Below, one piece after another: positions 16,333 through 25,533 of a stretch of DNA of 43,105 nucleotides. Under the pieces are notes generated by a model. It was not told the origin of the DNA. It did no database searches and worked only from the letters and a program-made list of their open reading frames with translations. Numbering within the stretch: position 1 is the first letter of the stretch; every line of letters starts with the position of its first letter. The stretch is from Halorutilus salinus (GTDB lineage Archaea; Halobacteriota; Halobacteria; Halobacteriales; Halorutilaceae), in assembly GCF_026242195.1 (NCBI RefSeq), contig NZ_RKLV01000014.1:1-43105 (forward strand), written 5' to 3'. A program made the translations under genes and the position numbers.

Positions 16333-16386
16333 GTCTTAACCGACGCGCCGGGGCGTAATAAATCCGATCCTACTCCGTCAATCCGC

Positions 16387-17958
16387 CTACAGTATCTCCT
16401 TTACGGTACCGACGCCCTTGCTTCTCCCTTCGCGGAAGACGAAACGCTGACCTTCCTCAACGGCGTACGGGCGGAACTTGAAACGGACGCGTACGTCGTC
16501 GGTTTCACCCGGAAGGACGTTTCCGTTTTGGGGTTCGAAGACCGCCGCCTCCGAGGCGGTTTCGAGATGTACGACAGGCTCGTACCCCGAACGTATACGT
16601 GTGGGATGGTTTAGCACCATGACCTCGGCGCGGAACTCACGTACGCTTTCGCGCGGTTCGGAGGCGAGCAACATACCGCGCTCCACGTCCTCGTCGTCGA
16701 CGTTCTTGAGAGCGATACCGACGATGTTACCGGGTTCGGCGCGGTCGACGCGGTGGTAGTGCATCTCTATCGAACGTACCTCGACCTCGCGGAACGAACC
16801 GTCGGGAGTGGGTCCGAGGTAGACGGTGTCGCCCGCCTCAACGGTGCCGTTCTTTACGGTGCCGCTTGCCACGGTGCCGACGCCCGTGACGTTGTACGTC
16901 CTGTCGACGTACATCTCGAAGCAGTCGCCTGCGCCGTCGTGTGTCTTGGGGAGACGCGACAGCATCTCATCAACGGTGTCGAATCCTTCAAGCGTAACGG
17001 CGCTCGTACGTAGAACGGGCACGACGACGCCCTCAGGGAGACGTTCGACAGCCGCGTCGATGCCGTTGTTGGCTACGCTGTACGGTACCTTACCTACGTT
17101 ACGCAGGAGCTGTGCGACCTCCTTCTCGACCTCTTCGGCGCGTTCGTCCGTAACGGCATCGATCTTGGTGATGGCGACCATCGTAGGAAGGTCGGTGGCG
17201 AGGAGGACGCCGAGATGCTCACGCGTGACACGTGTGGGTCCGTCGTCAGCGGCGACGGCGACGAGACCGTAGTCGAGCTTCTGCCCCACGATACCACGTA
17301 TCGTCGTACGTAGCCACGGTTCGTGTCCCACGGTGTCGACGAAGCTGACGAGTCTATCGGCGCTTCCGACGAGATCCGACTTCTCGCGTTTGGAGAGAGG
17401 GTTGTTCATACGTACGGGTTCGCCGTCCTCGAACCCGTAGACGCCGTACGACAGGTCTGCGGACAGACCGCGCTCTATCTCATGAGGCTGAACGTCGAGG
17501 TAGGCGCGGGTACCGCCGTCGCCGTCGTCGGCGCTTCCGGTGACGAGTGTGCCTACAAGGGTGCTCTTCCCGTGGTCGACATGCCCCGCCGTACCGACGA
17601 CGATATGCTCCGTCTCGTCGCGCGCGTCGCCGACGGTTACGACTCCGACACGTCCGCCTTCGAGTTCGTGCGTCTCCACGTCGCGCACGACGGCGTCCGC
17701 CTCGGACGCAACCGTAGAAAGAACATCGACGGTTTCGTCGTACGTTTCCTCCGACACGCCCTTCAGCCCTCCGTCGTCGGTGACGCCAACGACGTAGACG
17801 GCGACGCCGTCGCCCGTTAAGACACGGTGACGCATCTGGGAGGCGAGAGACTCCAACCTACCGCGTTCGAGATGCGTCTCAGGTTCGAGACGCTCCTTGA
17901 ACTCGATGTTTTCGCGCTCTCCGCCTTCGACGATTTCGAGGAGTTCAGAAGGCGGCAT
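16387..17958 (-). CDS. GTPBP1-like translational GTPase
   Basis: A 523-residue GTPase related to elongation factor 1A and eukaryotic GTPBP1. G1 is VVGTAGHVDHGKSTLVG (about residues 121-137), G3 is FVDTVGHEPW and G4 is AITKIDAV. Domains 2 and 3 follow (TGVGTVASGTVKNGTVEAGD, VRFKFRPYAV). The N-terminal 115 residues, beginning ENIEFKERLEPETHLE, resemble the AlbA_2/Schlafen-type fold. Family members act in mRNA surveillance or ribosome rescue in eukaryotes; the archaeal role is unclear. It follows a tandem-repeat spacer and the 244-residue hypothetical gene on the same strand. Confidence 0.88.
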   Translation of the reverse strand: MPPSELLEIVEGGERENIEFKERLEPETHLERGRLESLASQMRHRVLTGDGVAVYVVGVTDDGGLKGVSEETYDETVDVLSTVASEADAVVRDVETHELEGGRVGVVTVGDARDETEHIVVGTAGHVDHGKSTLVGTLVTGSADDGDGGTRAYLDVQPHEIERGLSADLSYGVYGFEDGEPVRMNNPLSKREKSDLVGSADRLVSFVDTVGHEPWLRTTIRGIVGQKLDYGLVAVAADDGPTRVTREHLGVLLATDLPTMVAITKIDAVTDERAEEVEKEVAQLLRNVGKVPYSVANNGIDAAVERLPEGVVVPVLRTSAVTLEGFDTVDEMLSRLPKTHDGAGDCFEMYVDRTYNVTGVGTVASGTVKNGTVEAGDTVYLGPTPDGSFREVEVRSIEMHYHRVDRAEPGNIVGIALKNVDDEDVERGMLLASEPRESVREFRAEVMVLNHPTRIRSGYEPVVHLETASEAAVFEPQNGNVLPGETDDVRVRFKFRPYAVEEGQRFVFREGRSKGVGTVKEIL

Positions 17959-18039
17959 ACGTGTGTTTCCTTTCGTTTCTCACCGCAGTCTTACTTGACG
18001 CCGTTACGACAAAAGCTTTCCGTCGGTTCGGGCGGCTGT

Positions 18040-18122
18040 CCGTCGGAAATGTCTATTGAGGGATGTCCGTCGGAAGCTACCCGTTGAGTGTTACCCGTCG
18101 AGAGCTATCCGTCGAGAACCTC
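18040..18122. repeat. Degenerate 14-bp tandem repeat
   Basis: Units begin at 18040, 18053, 18067, 18081, 18095 and 18109, so the period is 14 bases after a first step of 13. The plus-strand core is CCGTCGRRAG; the second unit is the most diverged (CTATTGAG). A further core stands at 18020. On the minus strand each unit reads like the end of the neighbouring gene (CTCGACGG then a TAG/TAA-like triplet), so the array seems to be a repeated copy of that gene's stop region. It overlaps the last codons of the 244-residue gene and lies before the GTPase start. Confidence 0.7.
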
Positions 18123-18839
18123 ATCGCGCGCACGACGGACAGCATCGTGGTAAGCCTCCTTCCGTTCGTTTAGCCCTTCCTGTAGCTCCATCAGGTCGTC
18201 GAGCAGAGGCTCGGCAACGTCCTCGGGAACCTGTATTTCACGCGCGATCCCCCAGTCGTCGGCAGGTAGCGAAAGAACCCCCGAACCGAGGTCGTACTTG
18301 GGGGCGTACCCCTCGACCGCGCGTGTCTCGACAGCGACCTCAGCGACACCGTCGCGCGGCTTGGCGCGGAGTGTAACCTCGTCACCGTCCTCGTCACCGT
18401 CGGTTTCGGGAACGAAGACGTACTCGTCGGTTTCGTCGACGGAGGGCGTCCCTTCGTCTTCGAGTATCTCGCGCGCCCTGAGTATGACCTTCTTGTCGTC
18501 CTCAAAAGCCTCGCGCTCGTCGTCGGTCATCTCGTCGCCTATCTCCTCACGTATCTCCGAGAGGTCGTCGCGGAGATCTTCAACCGCCTCGTCGGGGAGT
18601 GCGACCGTCTCGGCGTCGCCGTTCGACCTGACGTATCCCTGTATGTCGAGGACGAGCATACCGTCACGTGTTAGACCGCCGAGTTCGCCTGAGCGGTTGA
18701 CCTCGTCTTCGCCGTCGTGTACCTCAAGCCTCCACCGGACGTACGCGTTGAACGCGTTCCTGTAAGCCCCCAGACGGAGAACACCGTCTTCCGTCTCGTA
18801 CTCGTAGTCGTATTCGTGCAACTTGGAACCGATACGCAC
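18105..18839 (-). CDS. Hypothetical acidic protein
   Basis: A 244-residue protein I do not recognise. The first 75 residues are strand-rich (HEYDYEYETEDGVLRLGAY, YVRWRLEVHDG). A helical, very acidic stretch follows (about 85-125, DEAVEDLRDDLSEIREEIG). A second strand-rich part (EVTLRAKPRDGVAEVAVETR) and a C-terminal helix complete it. No signal peptide or membrane segment is seen. Codon use is that of the backbone. It is divergent from the DUF2071-like gene with 63 bases between starts, and its stop lies in the 14-bp repeat. Confidence 0.75.
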   Translation of the reverse strand: MRIGSKLHEYDYEYETEDGVLRLGAYRNAFNAYVRWRLEVHDGEDEVNRSGELGGLTRDGMLVLDIQGYVRSNGDAETVALPDEAVEDLRDDLSEIREEIGDEMTDDEREAFEDDKKVILRAREILEDEGTPSVDETDEYVFVPETDGDEDGDEVTLRAKPRDGVAEVAVETRAVEGYAPKYDLGSGVLSLPADDWGIAREIQVPEDVAEPLLDDLMELQEGLNERKEAYHDAVRRARDEVLDG

Positions 18840-18902
18840 CTCGCCGACTTAGGCTTGACGCCGGAACGGAACTACGATACGTGCGCGGAACGTAACGCCG
18901 GC

Positions 18903-19595
18903 ATGAACGTTCTCTCGATGCGGTGGGAGGATCTGCTGTTCGCACACTGGAGGGTCGAACCCGGTACCGTCGAAGCGAACCTACCCGGAGGCTTCGAGGT
19001 TGATACCTACGACGGCGCCGCATGGCTCGGTGTCGTGCCTTTCGTCATGCGTAACATACGTCCGCGCGGAACGCCACGGTGTCTCGGTCTCGACTTCGCC
19101 GAACTCAACCTACGCACCTACGTCCGTGTCGGCGGCGAGCGCGGCGTCTACTTCTTCAGCCTCGACGCCGACGATATACTCGGCGTCACGGGTGCGCGCC
19201 TCGGCTACGACCTGCCGTACTACAGGGCTAAGACGGATGTCGATACCGGGGACGGCGAGATACGTTTCGGCTCGTCACGGAGGGATCCGCGCGCCCCGTC
19301 CGCGGAGTTTGACGCAACGTACAGTCCGAAGGGAGAGGGGTTCGTAGTCGACGAAGGTTCGCTCGCCGAGTTCCTGACGGAGCGTTACGCCTTCTTCGTC
19401 GCCTCCGGCGATGGCGTTGTACGCGGCGAGATATCCCATCCACGGTGGAGGCTGTACGACGCCGACGCCGAGTTCAGAACCAACACACTGTTTGACGCGA
19501 ACGGGTTCGGAAAGCCCGACGGCGATCCCCATCTTCTGTACGGCGAAGGCATCGACGTGACTGCGTCGGTTCCTCGCCGTATGTCGAGCGTCTGA
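18903..19595 (+). CDS. DUF2071 (YqjF-like) family protein
   Basis: A 230-residue protein with the features of the YqjF/DUF2071 family: RWEDLLFAHWRVEPGTVEANLPGGFEVDTYDG at the start (in sequence order), AWLGVVPFVMRNIRPRG, then ELNLRTYVRVGGERGVYFFSLDADD. The family has an acetoacetate-decarboxylase-like fold and no assigned reaction. The frame is open 62 codons upstream; I chose ATG 18903 because the motif region begins right after it. ATG 18918 is a second choice. It is followed by a small coiled-coil gene on the same strand. Confidence 0.82.
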   Translation: MNVLSMRWEDLLFAHWRVEPGTVEANLPGGFEVDTYDGAAWLGVVPFVMRNIRPRGTPRCLGLDFAELNLRTYVRVGGERGVYFFSLDADDILGVTGARLGYDLPYYRAKTDVDTGDGEIRFGSSRRDPRAPSAEFDATYSPKGEGFVVDEGSLAEFLTERYAFFVASGDGVVRGEISHPRWRLYDADAEFRTNTLFDANGFGKPDGDPHLLYGEGIDVTASVPRRMSSV

Positions 19596-19631
19596 CGCAG
19601 GCTTATACGCGAGCGCACCTTACGCCGAGGC

Positions 19632-19847
19632 ATGACACACACAGAGGGAAAGGACGCTATCGAAAGGCTGGAGAGCGAGATGAACGAGCTGAAACGTAAG
19701 ATAGAGGAGAACCCGGACGAAGACGCCATGCTCAACCTCGCGCGCAAGATGCGGAGCGACCACGAGACGGTGCGCGAGGCGGTTCAGTACGCCGAGATAC
19801 CTGAGAAGGACAGGAAGAAGCTTCTCAGACTCGTCAACGACCTATAA
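19632..19847 (+). CDS. Small coiled-coil protein
   Basis: A 71-residue, highly charged protein predicted to be all helix: IERLESEMNELKRKIEE (about residues 10-26) has heptad character, and a second helix runs from DAMLNLARKMRSDHETVREA. No known family. It starts 36 bases after the DUF2071-like gene, so the two are probably cotranscribed. Its last 14 bases overlap the 3' end of the convergent secreted-protein gene. Confidence 0.7.
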   Translation: MTHTEGKDAIERLESEMNELKRKIEENPDEDAMLNLARKMRSDHETVREAVQYAEIPEKDRKKLLRLVNDL

Positions 19848-21492
19848 GGTCACGTACCGCGTCGCGTTTCCACCATGCGACACCCGCGACGCCGAGTACT
19901 ATCACCACGGGTAGAACGGGCAGACCCCCTCCTCCGCCGCCGCTCGAAGCCGTAGCCTCGACGGGAACCCGGTAGGTGTCGGATATCTGTGACTCGTTTT
20001 GGGAGTCCTCGTACCTGAAGTCGACTGTCGCCGCGTACGTCTTGGGCGTCGCACCGCCTGAGACCGACAGATCGAAGGAGACAGTCGTCGTCTCACCGGG
20101 TTCGAGGCTCTGGACGTACGACTCGTCGCCGCCGTTGTCGAGCGGGTCGTCGGTGAACATTCTGGCTTGTATGTTACGCAGGGTTTCGCCCTTGACGTTG
20201 GTTACCTCGATCTCCGCGACGGTTGATGAGCCTGCGGGGATCGATATATCCGAACGTAGATCGAACTCGTCGCGTTCGGGGGCGACCTCGTACAGGACAT
20301 CGACCGGCTGGCTGGTACGTCTATCGTCCTCAACATCCCTGTACTCAACGAAGACCGACGAACGGCGCGGTCCGCCGTCCGCCTCACCGTTAACCGCGAC
20401 ACGGTAGCTGAACCCCGCGGACTCACCGACCGACAGGTTGCCGACCGCGTACTCCGTCCGGCGAGGGTTGACGTTGTCTGTTTCGGGGTCGAAGACAACG
20501 ACGGCGTTAGAGACGTTCCGCGGTCCCTTGTTCCGTATAACGCCCGTGAGGTCGCCGTCCTCGGCTACGCGTAGACCGCTTTCCACCTGGCTGACGCCGA
20601 AGCCCTGTTCGTTACCGACGGCGAGGCTGACCGTCGTAGCGGGCGACTCGTGCGTTACACCGCCGGGTGACTCGTACCTAACCGTAGCGTCGACGGGGTA
20701 CGAGGCTGATGTAACGTCAGAACCAGCGCCCGCGGTGACGGAGACGCGCGTAGCCTCGCCCGACGCGAGGCTGTCGGCTATGCTAACCGTCTTGGTCGGC
20801 TGTCTCGTCTCTAACCCGCCGAAGAAGACGCCCGTCTCGTCGGCGGTTAGGGTTACGCGCGGGTTACGCGCCGTCTTCACGCCCGTGTTCTCAACACGCA
20901 GAACGTAGTCGGCGCTGTCACCCGCTATAACCTCGGATCGGACGGCTTCGACGGAGAAACGCGCGTCGTCCTCGACGACGAGCGTTACGTACTCCACCTC
21001 GTCGGTAGAGAAGTCGCTGTACCGCGTCTGACCGCCGGAGGTGCGCTCCGCAAGCCGCGTGTAGTCGTAGCTAACCGTGACAGGAACGCGGTACGTCCCC
21101 GCGTCGAGTTCGTCGCTGATATCGAAGGTGAAGCGTATCGGTTCGGCACCGCCTTCGGGAACCGAACCCACGAGAACGGGTCCCGAACGTATCTCCAGCC
21201 CGTCGGGCAGGCGGCTGTTATCGATCTCGAAACGGACGTTACGCGCCGTCGTCACGCGTCGTTCAAGATCGCTCGGTCCCGCGCGTGTGATATCGCCGCT
21301 GTTTGCGACCTGTACGGTAACCGTCTGTGTCGTCCCCGTCTGTATACGGTTGTCGGAAGCCGCGAGTTCTATCTCAGGGTTTCCGGTGACCTGAGCAGTA
21401 TCGGTACCTTGGCTGATCGACTGAGCCGAGACAGCGGGTAGAACGAAGAGCGACATTACGAGCAGGGACGCCAGAACGAGACGGTTATTCAT
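19834..21492 (-). CDS. Secreted, membrane-anchored NEW3/CARDB-type protein
   Basis: A 552-residue surface protein. A signal peptide is clear (MNNRLVLASLLVMSLFVLPAVSAQ), followed by repeated immunoglobulin-like beta modules, such as ITRAGPSDLERRV, DYVLRVENTGVKTARNPRV and TDDPLDNGGDESYVQSLEPG, of the COG1361/NEW3 type. A short Gly run then leads to one C-terminal helix (LPVLPVVIVLGVAGVAWW) and a basic tail. In archaea such proteins often accompany membrane transporters. ATG 21492 is chosen over 21549 because it begins the signal peptide. It follows pyrI by 49 bases on the same strand. Confidence 0.85.
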   Translation of the reverse strand: MNNRLVLASLLVMSLFVLPAVSAQSISQGTDTAQVTGNPEIELAASDNRIQTGTTQTVTVQVANSGDITRAGPSDLERRVTTARNVRFEIDNSRLPDGLEIRSGPVLVGSVPEGGAEPIRFTFDISDELDAGTYRVPVTVSYDYTRLAERTSGGQTRYSDFSTDEVEYVTLVVEDDARFSVEAVRSEVIAGDSADYVLRVENTGVKTARNPRVTLTADETGVFFGGLETRQPTKTVSIADSLASGEATRVSVTAGAGSDVTSASYPVDATVRYESPGGVTHESPATTVSLAVGNEQGFGVSQVESGLRVAEDGDLTGVIRNKGPRNVSNAVVVFDPETDNVNPRRTEYAVGNLSVGESAGFSYRVAVNGEADGGPRRSSVFVEYRDVEDDRRTSQPVDVLYEVAPERDEFDLRSDISIPAGSSTVAEIEVTNVKGETLRNIQARMFTDDPLDNGGDESYVQSLEPGETTTVSFDLSVSGGATPKTYAATVDFRYEDSQNESQISDTYRVPVEATASSGGGGGGLPVLPVVIVLGVAGVAWWKRDAVRDLIGR

Positions 21493-21541
21493 GCCTACCA
21501 CTGTCCTCAAAACAACAAAAGGTCTTCGTCTTAGACGCCGG

Positions 21542-21991
21542 TCAGACAAGATGGTCGGCTATCTCGTCACCGAGGACGGTTCCGCAGAAGTCGCAACGCA
21601 TCTCGCCGTCACGTACGTCGAAGACGGTCTCGACGGGTTCGCGCGAGTTGGTGATACAGTTGGGGTTGGGGCACGACAGGACACCGCGTATCTCGTCGGG
21701 CATCGATACCTGATACTTCTCACGCACCTCGTAGTCACGTACGACGTTTACGGTCGCATCGGGCGCGATGAGAGCTATGACGTCCGCCTCTGTCGAGTCT
21801 ATCTCCGTATCCTCGACCTTGACGATATCCTTACGTCCCATCGCGTCGCTGGGGACGTTCATGGCGACGCTAACGACGTCGCGCGTCGACGAATCGACTC
21901 CGAGGACACGCAGGACGTTCAACGCCTGTCCCCGCGGTATGTGGTCGACGACCGTACCGTTCCGTATGGGACGTATCTTTAGCTCCTCCAT
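21542..21991 (-). CDS. pyrI: Aspartate carbamoyltransferase regulatory subunit
   Basis: Binds nucleotides and relays allosteric control to PyrB in pyrimidine synthesis. The 149 residues start MEELKIRPIRNGTVVDHIPRGQAL, typical of PyrI (given in sequence order). The C-terminal zinc site uses four cysteines: CPNPNC (about residues 106-111) and RCDFC (about 134-138). The start follows the pyrB stop with no gap (21991/21992), so the two are translationally coupled. Confidence 0.96.
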   Translation of the reverse strand: MEELKIRPIRNGTVVDHIPRGQALNVLRVLGVDSSTRDVVSVAMNVPSDAMGRKDIVKVEDTEIDSTEADVIALIAPDATVNVVRDYEVREKYQVSMPDEIRGVLSCPNPNCITNSREPVETVFDVRDGEMRCDFCGTVLGDEIADHLV

Positions 21992-22876
21992 CTACATCAC
22001 CGTGTCGAGTACAGCCATGCGCACCGGCACGCCGTTGTGCGCCTGTTCGAAGTAGTGGGCGTGCTCCGTCTCGTCGACGCCCGGCGCTATCTCGTCGACG
22101 CGCGGAAGAGGATGCATGAGAACGAGGTCGTCGCGCGCGGATTCGAGCGTCTCGGTCGTAACGCGGTACTCGCCCGCTACCTTCTCGTACTCCTTCTCAT
22201 CAGGGAAACGCTCCTTCTGTATACGTGTCGCGTACAGGACATCGAGGGAGCCTACAATACCGTCGATAACCTCCACCTCGTCGAACTCCACGCCCGCGCG
22301 TTCGAGTTCTGTACGTACGTTTTCGGGTACACGGAGCGACGGGGGCGAGACGAACGTTACACGCGCGCCGAACTTAGCCAGCGCGAGCGCGAGCGAGTGA
22401 ACCGTCCGTCCGTACTTGAGATCACCCATGATACCGACGTGTAGGTCGCCGAGCGACGCGTCGACGTTCTCACGTACTGTATACAGGTCGAGAAGAGTCT
22501 GTGTCGGATGGTGTCCGGCACCGTCGCCGGCGTTTATGACAGGAACGTCCACAAACTGAGATGCGAGTCGGGGAGCGCCCTCACGCGGATGGCGTAGGAC
22601 GAGGGCGTCGGCGTAGCCCTCTACGACACGCACGGTATCGGCGAGCGTCTCGCCCTTCTGGACGCTCGAAGAGTCGACACTCCCCATGTCGACGGTGTCG
22701 CCGCCGAGACGTTTCACCGCGGCGTCGAAGCTCATACGCGTCCGTGTCGAAGGCTCGAAGAACAGCAGACCGAGCACGCGTCCGCTGAGCGCGTCCGACG
22801 GTCCGATCGTAGAGGCGCGGTCAAGAAGCCGGAGTATGTCGTCCTTCGACATACTCTTGGTGTCTATGATATCCAT
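21992..22876 (-). CDS. pyrB: Aspartate carbamoyltransferase catalytic subunit
   Basis: Forms N-carbamoylaspartate from carbamoyl phosphate and aspartate. The carbamoyl-phosphate loop is [15 protein letters not shown] (about residues 40-54). [18 protein letters not shown] and [14 protein letters not shown] are also conserved. A length of 294 is slightly short but complete. It is the first gene of pyrBI, with an A/T-rich box about 35 bases upstream, between it and tpiA. Confidence 0.96.
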   Translation of the reverse strand: MDIIDTKSMSKDDILRLLDRASTIGPSDALSGRVLGLLFFEPSTRTRMSFDAAVKRLGGDTVDMGSVDSSSVQKGETLADTVRVVEGYADALVLRHPREGAPRLASQFVDVPVINAGDGAGHHPTQTLLDLYTVRENVDASLGDLHVGIMGDLKYGRTVHSLALALAKFGARVTFVSPPSLRVPENVRTELERAGVEFDEVEVIDGIVGSLDVLYATRIQKERFPDEKEYEKVAGEYRVTTETLESARDDLVLMHPLPRVDEIAPGVDETEHAHYFEQAHNGVPVRMAVLDTVM

Positions 22877-22906
22877 ATCTCTATCCGTCGGTGGGAGGCA
22901 CGCCGC

Positions 22907-22915
22907 GATAAAAAA
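22907..22915 (-). promoter_or_regulatory. TATA-like box of pyrBI and/or tpiA terminator
   Basis: On the minus strand this reads TTTTTTATC. It lies 16 bases after the tpiA stop, where a T-run can end archaeal transcription, and about 35 bases before the pyrB ATG, where a TATA box is expected. Both roles are possible. Confidence 0.5.
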
Positions 22916-22930
22916 CCCTGTGTTCGCGTC

Positions 22931-23578
22931 TCAGGTTACGAGATCGAGCATCGCATCGCGTGGCGACTCGGACTTGACGACGCCGCTCGCAACGAGAACG
23001 CCCTCCGCGCCGAGTTCGAGCGCCGACTCAACGTCGTCACCCGACGTTATCCCCGCGCCGCAGAGAACGGGTGTGTCGCTGACCTCAGAGACACGGTCGA
23101 CCGTGTCGGTGATTATATCGGGGTCAGCCTTGCTTACAGGCGTTCCCGTACCGATTAGCTCCGGCGGTTCGACGGCGACAGCGTCGGGTTCAAGCGCCGC
23201 AACCGCGGCGGACTGTGCAGGGTTGTTGGCGCAGACGACGGTTTCGAGCGACACGTCGCGTGCGGCGTTCAGGGCGTCATCGATACCGGCGAGACGTAGA
23301 CGGCGCTCCGAATGGTTGAGGAGCGTCCCCGTCGCACCGGCGCGCGCGATCGCGCCGGGATGTATCGCGCCCGTACTGCTTCCGTATCCGATACCGTCAA
23401 CGCCCTGCGCGAACGTCTCGACACCCGTCTCTGCGACGGCGCGCAGGTCGACCGCCTGTGGGGCGACGGCGACACGCACACCCGTCTCGTCGGCAACGTC
23501 GCGCGCCGCTTCGGCGACACGCACGGCGGCGTCTCCTGTCCCCGCCTCGTACGTCTTGAGGTTGACGAGGAGGAACAT
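22931..23578 (-). CDS. tpiA: Triosephosphate isomerase
   Basis: Interconverts dihydroxyacetone phosphate and glyceraldehyde-3-phosphate. At 215 residues it has the short archaeal form. The start VNLKTYEAG holds the catalytic Asn/Lys. [12 protein letters not shown] carries the catalytic His, [11 protein letters not shown] carries the catalytic Glu, and [22 protein letters not shown] is the phosphate loop (in sequence order). ATG 23578 shares one base with the aMBF1 stop (TGATG), so the two are coupled. Confidence 0.95.
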   Translation of the reverse strand: MFLLVNLKTYEAGTGDAAVRVAEAARDVADETGVRVAVAPQAVDLRAVAETGVETFAQGVDGIGYGSSTGAIHPGAIARAGATGTLLNHSERRLRLAGIDDALNAARDVSLETVVCANNPAQSAAVAALEPDAVAVEPPELIGTGTPVSKADPDIITDTVDRVSEVSDTPVLCGAGITSGDDVESALELGAEGVLVASGVVKSESPRDAMLDLVT

Positions 23579-24093
23579 CAGTCCTTACGCTCGATTATGT
23601 CGCCGACGGTGTAACCGCCCGACGAGCCTTCGGAGTCCCAGTCCTCGCCGCTCACCTCCTCTGTGAGCGAGACGCCGAGTTCGGATTCGAGCTTCGTACG
23701 TACATCCTCGTCGGGGCGCATCTCGCCGCGCTCTATCTTACGTATGAGGCTGAGCTTCTCGTTGAGTTCGTCGGCGAGTTCCTCCTGTGTCGTACCCGTG
23801 TTCTCGCGCGCGTTACGTACACGGCTGTCGTAGTCGGGCGCGAGCGTCCCCATCTCGTCGAGAGGGTCGTGCGACGGTCCGCCGCCCGAAGAGGGTGGCG
23901 ACTGTTTGGTCTTCCCTCCGCCACCGGCTGAGTCGGAGGCTCCGGTGCCGGAGGATTCGTTGGTCTTCTCGCGCTCCTCGTCGTGCAGAACGGTACCGAA
24001 CTCCGTACAGTTCGAGCATACCTCAAGCTGTGTACCCTCGGTCTGTATCGTCGTCGGGTCGTCGGTATCGGCACCGCACATCTCACACTGCAA
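23578..24093 (-). CDS. Archaeal multiprotein bridging factor 1 (aMBF1)
   Basis: A 171-residue protein with an N-terminal zinc ribbon (CEMCG at residues 3-7 and CSNC near 26-29), a Gly/Ser-rich linker (about 45-75) and a Cro-type helix-turn-helix ([29 protein letters not shown], in sequence order, about 97-125). This is the standard aMBF1 architecture. The family associates with the ribosome and transcription machinery in archaea. It is cotranscribed with tpiA by the overlapping TGATG. Confidence 0.93.
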   Translation of the reverse strand: MQCEMCGADTDDPTTIQTEGTQLEVCSNCTEFGTVLHDEEREKTNESSGTGASDSAGGGGKTKQSPPSSGGGPSHDPLDEMGTLAPDYDSRVRNARENTGTTQEELADELNEKLSLIRKIERGEMRPDEDVRTKLESELGVSLTEEVSGEDWDSEGSSGGYTVGDIIERKD

Positions 24094-24194
24094 GATTGTT
24101 CACCGTCGGTACAAACGACGCAGACGCGTAAAGTGGTTTCGGCTGTTCGTCGGGGACGGAAAACGGTTTAAGCCGCGAAACAGAGATACCAGCC

Positions 24195-24560
24195 GTGGTA
24201 AACCTGCTTATCCGCGCCGTCTGGTTCGTACTCGTGGGTATCTGGGCGACGCCGCTCCTGCTTTACGTCGCGTGGCTCTGCAACGTGACCGTCGTCCTAC
24301 TGCCCGTCGGTGTAAAGCTTATAAACTACGCGCCTTTCGTTGCGTCGCTTAAGCAGACGGACGAACGCGTCGAGATGAACGGCGGTGAGGCGCAGGCATC
24401 GCTGCCCGTACGCGCCGTCTACTTCGTCCTCATCGGATGGTGGCTAAGCCTTCTATGGATAACCGTCGCGGCGTTCTTCACCGCCTCGGTTATCGGCTTC
24501 CCTATTGCGGTTACGATGTACTCGTCGCTACCGTACGTGACATCGCTGTACAGGATATGA
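24195..24560 (+). CDS. YccF domain membrane protein
   Basis: A 121-residue membrane protein with two copies of the YccF motif: LLIRAVWFVLVGIW at the start and LPVRAVYFVLIGWW in the second half, each followed by a hydrophobic stretch. Four membrane segments are likely. Start is GTG 24195. A box GGTTTAAG near 24164-24171 lies about 28 bases upstream, fitting a leaderless message. Function of the family is not established. It is convergent with sepF, with 18 bases between the stops. Confidence 0.88.
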   Translation: MVNLLIRAVWFVLVGIWATPLLLYVAWLCNVTVVLLPVGVKLINYAPFVASLKQTDERVEMNGGEAQASLPVRAVYFVLIGWWLSLLWITVAAFFTASVIGFPIAVTMYSSLPYVTSLYRI

Positions 24561-24578
24561 GCGGACGACCGTTCCGTC

Positions 24579-24941
24579 TTACCGCGTAATCTTCTCGCGG
24601 CTGACGGCGATACTCCCCGGAGTTATGATAACCTGATCGTCGCCTTTCTGGACGATGTCGCCGCCAACCTCGTCGGCAACCTTACGGAACTCCTCCATGA
24701 GGCTCTCGAAACGTTTGTCGTTCGACGCGAAATGCGATATGTCGGCGAGGACTATGTCCCCGTCGTAGACGAGATCCTTGACATCCATGACGCCTTCCTG
24801 TCCCCGGAGTTCAGCTATATGTACGTGCCGGCGTACCTCCGGGCTTGCGACCTCGTCCTCATACTTTTCGAGGTCGAGTTCCTCGTACTCGTCGGCTGTC
24901 CGCCGGTTCCCCTGTCCCAGAATTTTCTCTACTATGCTCAT
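24579..24941 (-). CDS. sepF: Cell division protein SepF
   Basis: Membrane anchor for FtsZ in archaea that divide with FtsZ. The 120 residues begin with the amphipathic MSIVEKILGQG, the membrane-targeting helix of archaeal SepF. An acidic linker and the globular domain follow (RHVHIAELRGQEGVMDVKDLV, in sequence order, then GDIVLADISHFASNDKRFESLMEEF). The conserved core ends with VIITPGSIAVSREKIT. Length is typical of archaeal SepF. Confidence 0.94.
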   Translation of the reverse strand: MSIVEKILGQGNRRTADEYEELDLEKYEDEVASPEVRRHVHIAELRGQEGVMDVKDLVYDGDIVLADISHFASNDKRFESLMEEFRKVADEVGGDIVQKGDDQVIITPGSIAVSREKITR

Positions 24942-24997
24942 GCCGGAAACGTCTCCGTTCCGACTAATAACTCTTCGTCAGACGTACGTCGTGCGTC

Positions 24998-25477
24998 CTA
25001 AGGCTCGAACCCCCAGAGTTCGTCGCCGACGTGGTAGACGGACTCCACGACACGTCCTTCGTCCCCCGTCATACCGTCGCCGTCGGCGAGCGCGTGCCCG
25101 ACCGCGAGCGGCTTTCCGTGGTTCTCCTCGACGACGACGACGAGATCGCCCTTCCGGATCCCGGTGTCCGCCTCGACGACCCCGGGTCGCATAACGTCAG
25201 CGCCGTTGGTGACGAACTCGACAGCGCCCGCGTCAACGGTGACGAGCGCCTCGTCGGGTTCGAGTGCGAGAGCGCCCTGTACGGTCACGAAGTATTCACC
25301 GTCGATACGTACGACGAGAGGTTCGCCGTCGACGAGGTACAGGTCGGGTCCGTCGTCAACCTCCGCCTCCTCTATGCTAGCGCCTTCCGAGGGTGCGACG
25401 CCGAGAGCGTCGCGTATACCGTGCCGTACCTCGTCGGCTTCGTCGTCGCGCAGATGGTGCCGGGAACGTATCTCCAT
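24998..25477 (-). CDS. PUA domain RNA-binding protein
   Basis: A 159-residue protein of the MCT-1/PUA type. The N-terminal part (about 1-75) precedes a C-terminal PUA domain. PUA hallmarks are VTVDAGAVEFVTNGADVMRPGV (in sequence order), then GIRKGDLVVVVEENHGKPLAVGHAL. Such proteins bind RNA or the ribosome in archaea. The start ATG 25477 precedes the insertion sequence by about 60 bases, so its promoter lies within or close to the IS left end. Confidence 0.88.
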   Translation of the reverse strand: MEIRSRHHLRDDEADEVRHGIRDALGVAPSEGASIEEAEVDDGPDLYLVDGEPLVVRIDGEYFVTVQGALALEPDEALVTVDAGAVEFVTNGADVMRPGVVEADTGIRKGDLVVVVEENHGKPLAVGHALADGDGMTGDEGRVVESVYHVGDELWGFEP

Positions 25478-25533
25478 ACACGCGACGGGTAGACGCAGGT
25501 GGTTAAACGTTCCGTCCGGCGGGGTTCGGGGCG

